A DNA stretch of 64,000 bases from Diorhabda sublineata (GCF_026230105.1 NC_079485.1:27943572-28007571); one strand, 5' to 3'; shown: positions 11,451 to 24,200, counted from the stretch's first letter. Program-made: numbers and translations. Notes: generated by a model not told the origin, from the letters alone.

Positions 11451-13300
11451 GCTAACTTCTTGACTAAACATAAAATTATAAAATCAAAAATCATATCTAT
11501 ATGAACTGAATCGTTGCCCTCCTAGATTAAATAGGGGATTTTTTTAAAAAGAATTGATGATCATAAAATCAACTCAAAATCAGCCATCGTGATGATTTCC
11601 TTTGAGTTGTAACGCTATCTTGATATACAAAAAAAGATTTTTTGATGAATTCCAAGCCAATTGAAAATGTGTACCCGAGGCCGCTCCACGACGCTAACAC
11701 ATATAACTCTACCAACCGTTGGCGGAGTTGAACATATTCAGGATAAACAATGTCGTAGATATAGAAAAATTGCATCCAGTTTCGTCTTGGACATATTTTG
11801 TTTGTTGGATGTTTCTGGGTCTGGGTCTCATTCTAAGTCATTAGCTAACTCATCCAGTATATGCAGTCGTTTTGAATGTATCCGAATTCATTTCTATTAA
11901 TTTTTGACACCATCTCCGCGCTAATTTTCCTCATAGCTGCATCCTCGTGTGAGATCTTAAATACACTGATGAACCAACTCATCAAACAACACATGAATGG
12001 TTAAGCGAATGATTTCCGAGGGTTTTTCCCATATTTCATAAGAAATTGAATCACGACACGTTGCTTATAATGATAGTAACTTATTCCCACGAAACTAATT
12101 GAACAGTTTCTTCAGAAAAATACTCACAAAACACAAACCAAAAGTGTTAAACATAAAATTGAGAGAGAAAGCCCATTTGCTAGGCAGATGTGAATGAAGT
12201 GTTTATCTAAGCTCCGAAACTTATTTTCCACAATCCGTATAATAAAAAAATAAATGTATCTAATTTACGTCAGCTTCTAGTAATTAGTAAGACAGTCAGT
12301 ATTTAATATCTTTGTTTATCTGAACACAAACATTTTTTGGAGATATTTGTTAACGTTCCAATATTCGAAACAAAGACCCACCACATTCAAAATATTTGTA
12401 ATTATCTCTGACATTGTTTTCGTAACATGGTACTTTGCTTTCTGAAAATCAACAAAAAAGCTTCTCTATTTACCGCTAGTCAGTGGGATGCTGAGATAAA
12501 TTGAGATCAACTACAAGAAGTTCTCGCTCGTTGTTAAACTGAATTCCAAATAAATTAAGATTGATGGTGATCGACTATATTTAAAAACGAAAACCATGTA
12601 CAGTGAATGTTTGTTCCGGGTAAGACAACCTCAGAACATTGAACAAGGCTTGTAGAAAGGTTACGTTATCTTAGAAGGAGATATAAATACCTCGACATTC
12701 ATCAAATTCTAAAATATTTATTTAATATGCTAATTTCGATGTTTCTCTGAATGAAATCTTAATTATTGATTATAGTTGCTTGCCGCCTCCGCTTCTATTG
12801 TAATATTAATGTTGTGAATAAAAAAGTTTTTTATGTTATGGTTTATATGGAACTATTAGTCGCTAGAAACACCAGTTTGTAAACAGTTTGGTGTTATTAA
12901 TTCGCTGTTGCACTATGTGTGGTAATAATGTAATGAAAAATGAATGATTATTATCTGTTTATAGAAACAATAGGCGGCTATAAAATGGAAATAACTTATT
13001 TATAATCAGATAGAAGTTGCAGAAAACTAAAATGATAAATTTGTCCTAAACTTGTCATTCCCCACTCACAAATGCTAGTTATTACTGATATCGATAAAAA
13101 TATTGGTGTATTTGAGTTCTACACATATTTAAAGTACCAACACAAAGCAAGATATCCATGTGTGTGCAGCAAGTATCTATTTTTCTATTATTTTCTATTC
13201 ATTGTCGTCTCTATCACTAATTTTCCTGCTTTTTTATCAATAATATTTTGCCATTCTGGACATACTATTTACCACTAAGCGCCATCAACACTCAAATCTA
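11451..13300. other. AT-rich stretch, possible transposase scrap at 11560-11960
   Basis: A slightly less AT-rich patch at 11560-11990 has an open minus-strand frame of 68 codons that I do not recognise. Just upstream of it on that strand a frame gives HEDAAMRKISAEMV, which resembles the mariner HTH-2 end (L.MRKISA.WV). This is too little for a call. The remainder shows nothing. Confidence 0.3.
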
Positions 13301-13305
13301 CACTT

Positions 13306-13347
13306 TCTGACATGCGCTACGATAAACAAGTGATCGTTTTAAGAGAC
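13306..13347 (-). ncRNA. Decayed hammerhead-ribozyme-like motif
   Basis: The minus strand is clearly related to the motif at 54177-54219: GUCU, CUUAAAA, a GAU...AUC hairpin, then UAGCGC...GUC and AGA. The CUGANGA box has decayed to CUUAAAA and the GAAAC box to GUAGC, so catalysis is not expected. It marks a remnant of the same repeat family. Confidence 0.4.
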
Positions 13348-13909
13348 TGAAGAATTTGGTTTATTGGTATGCAACATCTAAAAATTTCGTACAAAAATTG
13401 TATGGAATATATATTTTTGAAATATTTTTTTCATTGAAACAGAATATTCAATTTTGCTTCATTTTTATTTTGGTGAAGTTAATTAGGGTTATGAAATTTT
13501 TGGTGAAATTAGTCGCGCTCTCACCAAAATTTCAAAAAATATATACAATGAAAAAGCAAAAAACCTAAAGTGAAATTGAACTGTATCCGCGTTAACAGCT
13601 AATGGGAAACCATTACACTACCCACCTTTTCTCTTCAATTCTGTTATTTAATATTTCTGTCATTTTTTTGCACTCCAATTTACCGTTAAATTATCACGCG
13701 TTATAATAAATGAAGCTCTATTTCAACCTTATTATAAGTAATTCTGATCTCAATCGTAACATAAAATTTTTCATTGTACATTATTTATGTTTGTTTCAGT
13801 AAATGTTACTTAGGACTATTCTTTGCAATTCATATTTTCTTATAAAGATATCTTTTTTGAGTGGAAAAAGCAGGAGGTTTTTTTATTTTTTTCTAGTTGT
13901 ATCATTATA

Positions 13910-15037
13910 TGAGGATGGTCCCAGAAGTACCTGGCCTGACCTAGAAATAGCGGTACTTGCTTGAAAAATACCACTATATTATAAAGTATATAATTTATAT
14001 TTTTATTTGAAAGGCAATAGCCCAACCAATTTAAAAGCTGAACTAGATTCTATTCTGGATGAGACTGCTCCACTGTTATCAATAGTAAAATATTGGCCAG
14101 CAGAGTTTAAACGAGTCCGTACGACCTGCGAAGATCTGCATCCCATCGGTCGACCAAATGAGGTGACGACTCCAGAAATTTTGAACGAAAACCAAAAAAC
14201 GCTACTGGATGATCGTCAATTGAAAGCGCGAGCTAGCAGATATAGTACATACTTTAAAATGTTCCGTACATCGTATATTAATTGAAAATTTTGACTCGAC
14301 AAGCTATGCGCAAGGTGGGTGCCGCGTTCGCTCACAAAGAAACAGAAACAGTGTGAGGATGTTTCCATCGAGTGTTTGGCAATGTTTCATAGAAATAAAG
14401 CCTAATTTTTGCGACGTTTCATAACTGTGGATGAAACGGGCCTCTATCACTTCATACCTGAAAGAAAAAAAACAATCAAAACAATGGATTGAGAGGGGAA
14501 AACCGAAGAAGGCTAAGACTGCTCCATTTGCAGAAAAGGTCATGACGTCGGTTTTTTAGGATACGCGTGGGATAATTTTCATTGACTATCTTGGAAAACT
14601 ATCTACAGCGAATTTATTGCTACGTTTGACCCAAGAAGCCAAGCGAAAACGGCCACATTTGATTAAAAAGAAAGCGTTATTTCAACAAGACAATCCACCA
14701 GCTCACACATCGATTATTGCAATGGCCAAAATTAACGAATTAAAGTTTGAATTGCTACCTTATTCGCCAGATCTAGCCCCTCGGATCAGTTTCTGTTCAC
14801 ATACTTGGAAAAATATGGCTCTGTGGTCAAAGATATTTCAATAATGGAGAGGTGATATCGGTAATTAATGGCTATTTTGAGGAGCTTAACGGTTGTTAGT
14901 ATAAAAAGGGTATCGAACTTATTGAACAGAGAAAAGTGTATGAAGCTAAAAACGTTCAAAAATATTAAACATAAAAATTTTTTCCTAAAATTTTTATGTT
15001 TTATTTATTAAACAAGGTACTTCTGGGACCATCCTCG
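13910..15037 (+). mobile_element. mariner transposon, both ends present, dead transposase
   Basis: The terminal inverted repeats TGAGGATGGTCCCAGAAGTA and the complement of CGAGGATGGTCCCAGAAGTA lie directly inside TA dinucleotides (13908-13909 and 15038-15039). Element length is 1128 bp. Inside is a + strand transposase: VTTPEILNENQKTLLDDRQL (HTH linker, 14164-14223), a degraded first catalytic region (TVDET-like at about 14425), VMTSVF and GIIFIDYLGK (about 14540-14600), then KALFQQDNPPAHTS with the second Asp (about 14677-14710) and LPYSPDLAP (about 14756). The third Asp site is broken just after SPDLAP. Frameshifts and an in-frame stop disable it. It belongs to the same family as 48130-49252. 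Confidence 0.92.
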
Positions 15038-16049
15038 TAATCACCATCTCATAGATATAACGACCTAAAATTTTTTTGATCTACTGCCTTATTCCCACAA
15101 AAAAATTAGATCGATATGTGCATTGGTGATTTCATACTTTTCGTAAAATGTTGAAGATATATGTTAACTAGAAACAATGGACTATGAATTTATACTTTTA
15201 TTGAACTAAGAGAAAAAAATATAATATAATAAGTCTAATGGAGTTCGATAATCGACAAGTGCGGGTACTGGGTTGATTTTTTACTGTTTCCCTTGTAACT
15301 TCAATATTCAAAGTGAAGATCTGAGGGTGAACGATCTTTAAGAGTCAAATTTCCACTTTAAAACGATTTAACCAACTCTATGCCGTTCACTTACTAACTG
15401 TGTCTTCATTCTCAATTTCACATGTTTTCCTGGCTGCCACTAGCTGCTTCCATCAATTCTCTGTAATTCTACAAGTATGTTATTTATCAAAATATTTATC
15501 ATCCAATGATTTTCCACATTTGCTTTGATTACATATTGTAAATTATTTTGTGGGCATATATCTGAATCGTGAATTAATTCTACAACTAATGTTTCAATAT
15601 TATCTATTATTAATTATATATAGTATATAATAATAGTGGAAGATTTTCGAAATATATAAAATGCATCTGTGACCATCATTGCCTCATATATTGCACCTCC
15701 GCCTACCAGGGGAGGTGGTGCCGATTATAGTAATCACCGCTTTTAAAGATAAACTTACTTATTGTCGACATTACAAAACGACTGCTAGATTTTTATTAAG
15801 TTGTCCCCGATGTCCTCTGATAAAACTTAGATATTATGCCAGAATAAAATCAACATGTCAACCTAACTATGATTTTTCTCTCAACAACATCTTTTGCGAA
15901 TATCAACATGCATGTTTGGAGCCTACAGTCCGTTTTGAAATTTTGCTTTAAGAGGATTTATTGATATCTAGTGAGCCTAGACCAGTTCCATACACAAACC
16001 AAATATTGCGTTACTATAGCAACGAGCAATAACTTATTAGAAGTGTCAG
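15038..16049. other. AT-rich stretch between two mariners
   Basis: Nothing firm. A frame at 15679-15951 is open on the + strand for 90 codons but has no recognisable family and may be chance. Confidence 0.4.
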
Positions 16050-16989
16050 TGTAAAGAGGTAAATTTTCCATTGGAGATGATGACCGATCGGGAAGGCCAG
16101 TTTCTGTGTCAGTCCCCGAAAATATCGATGCTGTTCATGACATGATTTTATCAGACCGTCGAATTGGGCTAAAACGGATATCTGAAGCACTGAATATTTC
16201 ATACGAACGCGTTCATCATATAGTTCACGTCAATTTGGATATGAGAAAAATTGCTGCAAAATGGATCCCCAAATGTTTAAATGTTGTGCAAGGATAGAAG
16301 CATCGCGTTCGATCTGTGCTCGATTTGAAATCGATGTAGACTTCTTAAACCGAATTGTTACTATAGATGAAACTTTGTTACATTTCGACGACCCAAAAAT
16401 AAAGCAACAATCGATGGAATGGCGACATTCTGGTTCTCCAAGACCTAAGAAAATTCGTTTCCAAAAATCTGCTGGAAAAGTTCTTGCTTCAGTTTTTTGG
16501 AATTGCCATGGAGTAATCATGATTGATTTCTTGGATAAGGGTAGAACAATAACTGGAGATTACTAATTGATATTACTGACAAAATTAAAGAGAGAAGATG
16601 CGGAAAACTATCCAAAGGAGTTTTGTTGTCTCAGGACAACGTCCCTGCACACAAATCTCATGTTGCCAAGCAAAAAATTCGTGATTTAGGGTTTGAATTA
16701 CTAGAACACCCCCCTTATTCACCAAATTTGTCTCCGTCCGACCATCATCTCTTTCCTCAACTGAAACTAATAGGTCTTAAATTTTCTTCCAACAAGGAGG
16801 TAATAAAAGCTGTGGAGGTCTGGTTTGCAGAGCAAGAAAAAACATTTTTTTTAAAGGTCTAGAGACGTTGCAGATTCGCTGTAATAAATGTATCCAATTA
16901 AGAGGAGAATATGTTCAACAATAAAATATTTTGACATTGAAATTTTGTTTGGTTCGATAGTAGGCTAAGAATTTTTCAATATAACCTCA
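16050..16989 (+). mobile_element. mariner transposon, 5' end missing, transposase nearly readable
   Basis: The transposase covers GDDDRSGRP (about 16074), ENIDAVHDMILSDRRIGLKR and ERVHHIVHVNLDMRKIAAKW (HTH), a frame break near 16290, then NRIVTIDETLLHF with the first catalytic Asp (about 16350-16390), SMEWRHSGSPRPKK, ASVFWNCHGVIMIDFLDKGR, a stop at 16563, and LLSQDNVPAHKSHVAKQKI with the second Asp (about 16622-16680). The third Asp is in HPPYSPNLSPSDHHLFP (about 16710-16760). All three Asp positions of the mariner DD34D triad survive, but stops and frameshifts separate them. The 3' terminus ends ...CAATATAACCTCA before TA at 16990. No matching 5' terminus was found near 15950-16050. Confidence 0.85.
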
Positions 16990-17164
16990 TATTTAGGATT
17001 TTTAATTGAAATTTAAAAAACATCATTACTCAAAAATTGAGATGTATCTGTTATAATTATTATTACATAGAGTTTAAATGTAAATTAATGTAAAGTGACT
17101 AAAATAACGCCACATTATTAATGAGATTCTCTGAAATTGTATGTTTTCAAACGTATTTATTAGA
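16990..17164. other. AT-rich spacer
   Basis: No feature recognised. Confidence 0.5.
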
Positions 17165-18225
17165 TAATCAAGAAATATTGGATAATTAATGGGATTTCAG
17201 CAGAAATTATAAAATACGGCTGGCAAGATATACAGAAAAGAATATGCAAAATAATGCCGAAAATTTGGAATGAAAACCAAAAGCCTGAGATATGGGATAT
17301 CTAACTAAATTATAGAGAGATATCACTTCTGGATGTACTGTACAAAGTTCTGGCACAGTTCTGAGAAACAGACTGAACGAGTACCGAGAAAAATTACCGG
17401 GAAGATACCAAGGAGGTTTCGAGAAAGAACAAAATTTAGGCCTTCATATTATGTTTATAGATTTTAAACAGTCTTATCTTTAATCTACTAAAAATCCAAA
17501 AATAATTTTGAAACTAGTCAATATGACGTTAAAACAGGGAAATTTAATATTCAATATTGACAGTAGCTTTTAATTTAGTATTAGAAAACATTTCGCGAGA
17601 TAGCAAGGGCTTATTTATCACCAAAATCGACTAATAATTGCATATGCAGACGATTTAGCTAAAACGACAAAAATTAAAAAAATATGCAAAATAAAAGTAG
17701 CTACGATTAATCATGAACTAAGAATAAAGTAGGAAAGAAAATAAAATACAAAATGCTAAGACAGAATGTGGTTGGTAGAAAGGAACCCATGGTAATTAAA
17801 GCAAGAAATACTTAGGGGCAAAACTGTCAAGTAAAATAAAGAACGGATTGAAATGAATAGAAGAATATCCAAAGGAAGTGAAGCCGTTAAGTTAATAAGA
17901 TCAAAGTTTATCTATAACCGCCAAAATTAGAATATACCATACAATAAGACGACCAACAGTTACATACGGAGGTGAAATATGGGTTTTAACTGATGCAGAA
18001 GCAACAAAACGGACTTTGAATTAGAATATGGAGGATTTCTGAAAATACCCAGCAACAATCAACAACAAAATACATGAAAGTTGAAACAGTACCTAAGACG
18101 GTTGAGGCATTTTAAAAGGATGCCGAAAAATAGATTTACAGAAAGGGTCGATAAAGAAGGAGGTATATTAAGGGAACGGTGCATAAATAAAAAATGATTA
18201 GATGCACTATTGAAAGATATGGTGC
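17165..18225 (+). pseudogene. LINE reverse transcriptase remnant
   Basis: Frameshifted pieces follow the order of a non-LTR RT. They are ISAEIIKYGW (finger region), REISLLDVLYKVLAQF (the R.ISLL..LYK motif), EDTKEVSRKNKI (degraded YQ.GFR.. motif), a DFKQS motif at about 17460, and IIAYADDLAKT at about 17636-17665, which holds the catalytic YADD box. A TNSYIRR...MGFN stretch then matches the TYG.E.W.L motif, followed by a LELEYGGFLKI-like segment. This order is typical of insect RTE/CR1-like LINEs. No endonuclease or intact 3' end can be seen. The element is heavily mutated and incapable of activity. Confidence 0.7.
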
Positions 18226-18479
18226 AAAATATACGTATATGTTAAAACGAAGAAGTCTTTGTCAGCAAATTTATGAACAGTTTCGTAATGAGATCGTGGC
18301 AAAATTAAATAACAGAGAGTATGTATTTCCTGACTCTCGAATACTTATGTATTCATTACCAGGGAACTGAAATTATGGTCAAAGTACATCGTAGAATATC
18401 TATAAAAGAATAAAAATAATAAAACTTACTTACGTTGATTACATTAGAATCAGACACCGCAATTCTATATCAATATATA

Positions 18480-19475
18480 CAAGGGTTGCTACTTGAGTTT
18501 CGAGGTAGACAAATATTTATAAATGGATATGGTTCTATTGTTTTTCAAAATAACACACTTCAGCATACATTTGAGTCAATTGTCGAAACATTTTTTCCAT
18601 TCCGATTGAGGTACCTCCAAAACATGTGATTTGAACGCATCAACCTTTTGGTGTAGAAACGCGTTGATCTCTTAATTTATTTTTGATCTGATGGAATGAG
18701 TAGAAATCATTAGGTGGTTCCACGTACGGCAGATGACCTATGAATTCGATGTTTTGACTTTTTAAAAACGTTTTTGTCGAACTGATGTGTGAAAACTCGC
18801 ATTGTAGTGGTGGAGAATGATTCCTCTTCTGCGGTTGGTTTCCCTAATTTTTTCGAACACCTGTGGCAAACAAATGCTAGTGAACCATTAATAATTTACC
18901 GTTCTACGTTACTCTGTTTGAACGGTGGTGATATGTCAAAATATTTCGCAAAAACAGGCGACCATTTGCTACGAAGTGCTTCGTGCGCGAACAAATTTTG
19001 TTGGTTTGTCTCATCTTGAAAGAACCTTGCAGTCGATTGCTATTTATTTTCGGGTTCACATTATTGAATTTTTTCAGCGCCAATCGACACGAGCTTTTTT
19101 TGAGCAATTGTCAAATTACGCGGTATACAAAAACGCGAAATGTTCATTCGATATTGAATGCATACGAGTGTAACTTTACCTAAGTATGCCTCAATACCAC
19201 ATCATGTCACATGACGATCTTGCACAAGCAGTTTACGCATAGTATTGTTGTTTTTTGGTACTACAGCCGATATTGGACGACCTTCACGAAATTCATCCTG
19301 TAGCGAGATGGTGCCAAAAGCCGAAGCGAGTTGATCGGCATACTGCTGTTGGTTTAATCTATGTCGAAAGTCGCACTCGTACAACAACACGTTCTGAATA
19401 CGTTCACCATTTCAAATCCGATATTGCCATCATAGAGTTCGACATTTTCAGATCAGGGTTGCCATATCTCAAAAT
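18480..19475 (-). mobile_element. mariner transposon, same family as 93-575, 5' end unclear
   Basis: The low-coordinate terminus CAAGGGTTGCTACTTGAG follows TA (18478-18479). Minus-strand reading starts near 19412 (MVNVF...) and continues as LLYECDFRHRLNQQQYADQL, QDEFREGRPISAVV and MRKLLVQDRHVT (mariner N-terminal HTH). The DDE core is spread over 19150-18780 with frameshifts, and the C-terminal end lies in the part shared with 93-575. The matching inverted repeat at the high end was not found, and sequence similar to known mariner 5' leaders stops at about 19475. This copy is longer than the one at 93 and shows what that copy lost. Confidence 0.75.
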
Positions 19476-20600
19476 TCACCAATTCACCAAACAGTTTCTT
19501 AGTGTATGTACACTATTAATTTTTTGCCGTATGTGCTTGTAATTATTCACCTTACACTTGCATTTTCAAGCTTGAATAGAATAAAATTTACCCATTTTTT
19601 GTACTCGCAATCAGAAAATTATCCTCTTAAAAATATATTGAACAATACTTCACACATCTTACATTTGATTGATGTACAAGGTGGATTCGATTCATACATT
19701 GTGAGAGGTAATAGGTATAAATTAAATGAGGATTTGTTACGATAAATGCTTTAATCAGTCACGCTAGTAGTCTTCACAAACGATTTTAGCTATCATCCTT
19801 TTTCTATATTCAAATTACTATCGAAAGATAATCGATTTCACTAAAATAACTCCAGTTTTTGTTAGAAGATAACTAAGAAGTTCATTACAATTCGTCGAGG
19901 TACCGATCAAAACCAGACTATCCTTATCTTTATGTTCTATCCGTAGTAATCTTAATAGTTAATGGAATCGAAATCGAAAGATATAACCGAAGCCTCTTCA
20001 AACTGGAAAAGTTTTATTGCCCTTGACTAGTCAAAATCGACACACCCCGTATACGCCCAATCCGACAGTTTCATTTTTAAGCAAGCTAACTTTTTAATTT
20101 ATTATTTATCTTATAAAAAAATTAAAGGTTCTCTCCACTCTTAAGATCGCTGAGTCCGATAGAAGATCATTAAAGAATATATTACATGCTGAGAGTGTAC
20201 TTTACAGCGAACGCGATGCTCGAGAAAAGTGCTTCACTAGTAATACACAAGCGTATCACTACTATTTTTAACAAGTTAAACAAAATATAGAGCGACCCAA
20301 ATTCATTTTGGCCGTTTACCATTGTTATATCATGCAAAATATCACTGGTCGACAAAAAAAAATTTTTGTAGTAACACAAGAATTAATAGCATATTGTGAT
20401 AAAATGGACCTATACAAATACGGAAATATAAAAAAAATAAATGTAACACGTAAGGTTTTTAAGTTACATTTATATTTATATTCATTGGTAAAATATTCAA
20501 TATTTATTTAATTTAAAAATAATTTCACGTTTTTTAAACCGTATATATTGACAATATTTATATATCTAATAAACATGCCTCACATCTATTAAAAACAAAA
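19476..20600. other. AT-rich stretch, nothing recognised
   Basis: Open frames of 60-80 codons occur here but show no family resemblance. Confidence 0.45.
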
Positions 20601-20604
20601 ACTT

Positions 20605-22058
20605 GAAAAAAAATCACTTTAAATATCAATTAGCTCTACTTTTTCCTTTTATGAGGGGTTACACCTTCTCTTTTCAAAAACCAACAGTAATCACCCATCA
20701 TGGCCGCATCCCATCGTCTTTCAAACCAAATTTCCATTGTTCTAATATCTTGGTGGAACCTTTCACCCTCCTCATCATTGACAGCTTCCAAATTTCCGGG
20801 AAAAATGTCAGATGGAAATGGAGGAACTGAATTTTCAATGACATTCGAGCACCAAAGGATTTGTAGGCGTCTAGAAATTCATCAACTAACTGGTGGTATT
20901 TTGGATCCATATTGTTGCCCAAAAATCTTCTCACTACACTATCAGATGCCTTCCATGCTCTAAGTTCCTGTCCGGTGAGCTTTTTTGCAAAATTGTCATC
21001 AACAATTTTCTCATTTGTGGCCCAATAAAAATAATTTCCTTTAATTTGGCATCACTCAACTTGGGAAAGACTTCTCTAAGGTATTTGAATCCATCACCCT
21101 CTTTATTCATATTCTTTACAAAGTTTTTCATCAATCCAAGTTAGTTTAATGTAAAGGAGGGCAGATGGACATTTTTGGGATCTACAAGGGGTATAAACTT
21201 AACATTTTGAGATCCCGGTTGAAACTCACTTCTTGTTTGTCAATTTTTTTTACATAGTTTTGATCTACTTCTAGACTGTCCCATAGACAAAGAAAACAGC
21301 AATGTTTCGCAAACCCTCCCCGAATTCCCGTTAAAATTCCAATCACCTTTATGTCCTCACATATCTGCCACTTATACTTGTTGTAGTGAATTTTGTCTAA
21401 AAGCAAGCGAATATTTTCATAAGTTTCTTTCTTCTTCACAGATACGAGTCAATAAATAGGCGCCACTCACTGGGATTATACTCAAAATCAAGTCGTAATT
21501 TTTGTCTCTTTCGCTAACAAGTTCCATTCCTTAAGACGGGAAGCAATAAGCTCAGACTGTTGCTTTGATAACCCCAAATCACGTGCTAAATCATTCAACT
21601 CACTTTGAAAAATAGGGTCGGTGCATTGTTCTTCGGAGCTTTTTGATAATACGTTGTCTCCAGTATCTTTTAAAACAATATTTTGTTGATCTAAAGGCGC
21701 AATCGGTACTGGTAAATCTGGATACTCGATCTTGTGCTTTCCTTTCTTAGAATTACCTTCAATCTTTGTTAGACAAAAATAGCAGTCGTTAAAAAGGTTA
21801 GTAGGTTCCCGCCGTACCATTGGAATTGCAAGAGGCCTGCTTTTTTTCATCCTATTCATCCACTGACGTGCTACAACTAATACAGCATGCGTGGGGGCCC
21901 ACTGCTTGTCTTGGTCTCCAATTAAAGTACCAAAATGTTTGAAATTATTGCACATTTTTGGAAAATATCGTGGCTTGCGATTTCACCATAAATTCTCCAC
22001 AAATATATCAAAATTTATCAGGAGAGGTTTTGCAACTGCGGCGCATTTGACTCGACAT
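20605..22058 (-). pseudogene. Decayed copy of an orphan multi-copy protein family (CxxC-type N-terminus)
   Basis: The minus strand gives one long decayed protein. It starts near 22058 (MSSQMRRSCKTSPDKF, then ICGEFMVKSQ), where relatives have SPDKFCYICGEF. It continues with FGTLIGDQDKQWAPTHAV, IPMVRREPTNLFNDCYFC, SELNDLARDLGLSKQQSELI, KKETYENIRLLLDKIHY, KHCCFLCLWDS, VDPKNVHLPSF, GLMKNFVKNMNKEGDGFKYL, PKLSDAKLKEIIFIGPQMRK, RRFLGNNMDPKYHQLV and MSLKIQFLHFHLTFFPE. I recognise this as an uncharacterised family amplified in many arthropod and cnidarian genomes, whose nature (transposon-borne or retroposed gene) I do not know. The Cys pairs (YFC, CFLC) suggest metal binding. At least four frame breaks make this copy a pseudogene. 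Confidence 0.7.
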
Positions 22059-22059
22059 T

Positions 22060-23765
22060 TTCGTCTTTATAAAAATGAACAGAGAACCACTTGTTATAAA
22101 ACTCAACAGAATACTAACTTTTAATGTTATTCTTATGTTTATTATTCTCAATAATACAATTCTGCTTTTTTTCAGCCATAAAATTTACTGATATTAACCA
22201 TCCCTTTATAAAATTACCTACCTGCTAATGTAAACAGAGATAATTAAGCTATTCAAAAGTGGTACATGTTAGGGCTTAATAAATATTTTTTCTATTATTG
22301 GAGGGGTATTTCCATTTTAAAAATAAAGGTCTCGCCTTTGTTACGAAAATCTTATAGGGCCAGTGATATTAGCATTTTTCCATGAATCGTTTTCATTTTA
22401 GAAAAAGCCTCTAGCAGGGTGTGGGAAAAATAGAATTAGGAAGGGTGAATCAATTTCACTTAATTGAATTATTAATGCATCTCTTACGAATCATCGTTAC
22501 TACAAGACAAGAGCTTCTGGCAGTAGCTGAGAACTCCTTTATACTGATAGAAACTGATGGAAAATTCCTCTGTACTAGATGACTACTCGCGTTTAATGGT
22601 AATTAAAAATTTTCAGTTATAATTCGTAACTGTTTTAATCAAGAATTTTCCTCTCTCAGTGTAAAGCCATTAATCTTTCTTATGTCAAATTTATATTATT
22701 TTCTTGCTTCGCTTCGATTGCTTCCTTCGCCTCTGTAAATTTATAACTTCTTTAAAATTAAATTTATCTTGTGAAAATTTGCTAAAAAAGTTTCTCAGAC
22801 GTACGGCATTGATGTACCTCAGATTGAACTCCAAAGCAAACCGAAGTGAGGCTCTTTTCTCTCGTACCTAATACTAAATTAAGATTTCCAATCAGTTTTT
22901 TGAATTATTTATTGTGTTTATTTTATATTTTATTAGTTCAAGGAGTTATTTATGTGTTTGAAATCATATCTTGATTAGTACAGTGCTTAAATTACTCTTT
23001 ACACAGATAAGGCATATTAGTATACAAATTCTTGAAAACCTTAACATGCGATATTTAATATTGATTAAAATTAACCATTTACAGATTACCTCCATTGGAA
23101 TATGATTTCGTCATAAGTGTATTGTTAATAATAATTCACAGATGTGAAAAACAAAAAGAAATATTAAGGTGAGGAGGAACCTGGCATTAAATGATTTGAA
23201 AAATATACGTAAAATACACAATTCTGTTGTACACAAAAACAATACTAGAATATATAATGAATTCTTTCAAATAACTGTCACAAAACTTCACAAAAAGATT
23301 AATTAATGAAAAATCGAAAACTTCTTAAGCTAACTGAAATAAAAAAATACCCTGTATCCAAACATGTCCATAGAAAATGTGTTTCATTTAGTAGTAATAT
23401 ATATTAACCAAAATTGGTATTTTTTTATTTTAGCTTAATGCGAATCCACTGCGCTGGAGATTTGGTATAGAAAATAGTTATTTATGTAACAAGTGTGTAA
23501 AGTACCCCTTTTTCAACAAATGTGACAGTCACTTGAGACGAAATAAGGCCTTTACATACGAATTGCATACAATATTTCTCCTGCTAGTGAAAATTTTATC
23601 AAAATACAGTTTAAAGGTAATATCATTTAAAAATAATTATTACTACATAAGTAGAAAAATAAAAAATGGTTTGAACCTGGGACTTCCCTTATGTGAGCCA
23701 CTACACTACGGAGACCTTAATAATACATTTTTTCACGCACTTCTGCTTAAAGTATAATTCTTTAC
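22060..23765. other. AT-rich stretch, nothing recognised
   Basis: No coding or terminal-repeat signal could be supported. Confidence 0.45.
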
Positions 23766-23770
23766 ACACT

Positions 23771-23839
23771 AGTGCGTAAAGTGGAGTTTAACGCACTCGG
23801 AAGTGTGTTTTAGACACTGTACGTACTTTACGCACAGTA
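23771..23839. repeat. Inverted repeat with arms GTGCGTAAAGT / ACTTTACGCAC
   Basis: An 11-bp perfect stem near 23772-23782 pairs with 23827-23837 across a loop of about 44 nt. Flanking sequence contains further variants of the unit (GTGTGTAAAGTAC at about 23489, CGCACTT at about 23737). This suggests a small foldback or MITE-like repeat. Confidence 0.5.
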
Positions 23840-24044
23840 GCAGAAAAAAAAACATATAAAAGTTTAAGGACTATTACAAAATTACAATACACTTGTGAGT
23901 TTTTGGCCTCATATAGTGAATAGAGTGCGTTCGCTAAAATTTTTTCGCACGCGTAGTCTCAAAAAGCTGTGATAATAAATAAGGATTAACATCACGCCAA
24001 ATCAAAAACAGAATAAAGGCTGGTAACGGTGACCTCTGTCCATT

Positions 24045-24200
24045 ATATCAAATATCACTGGAGATGAGAACCATTAGAAGATGACCAGCGTGTAGGAGTT
24101 CCAATGACGATGACTACTCCAGAAAACATCAGGGGAAAAAGCGACAGGCGCCTAAAAATAAAAGAAATTGCACCACAGACCTGCATTTCGAAAACAATCA
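24045..24200 (+). mobile_element. mariner N-terminal fragment
   Basis: A frame reads GDENH..EDDQRVGVPMTMTTPEN, then RLKIKEIAPQTCISK. This is the linker and second HTH helix typical of mariner transposases (LEDDPRSGRP..VTTPENI...RLKVREIA...GIS). It stops there, with no catalytic region and no terminal repeat. Confidence 0.6.

Noticed and set aside
11560..11990. Possible mariner N-terminal scrap on the minus strand (HEDAAMRKISAEMV)
   Set aside because: Only about 14 residues fit, in a different frame from the nearby open reading frame, with no catalytic motif or terminal repeat.
15679..15951. 90-codon + strand open frame
   Set aside because: No motif and no flanking signals; it sits between decayed mariners and is probably chance.
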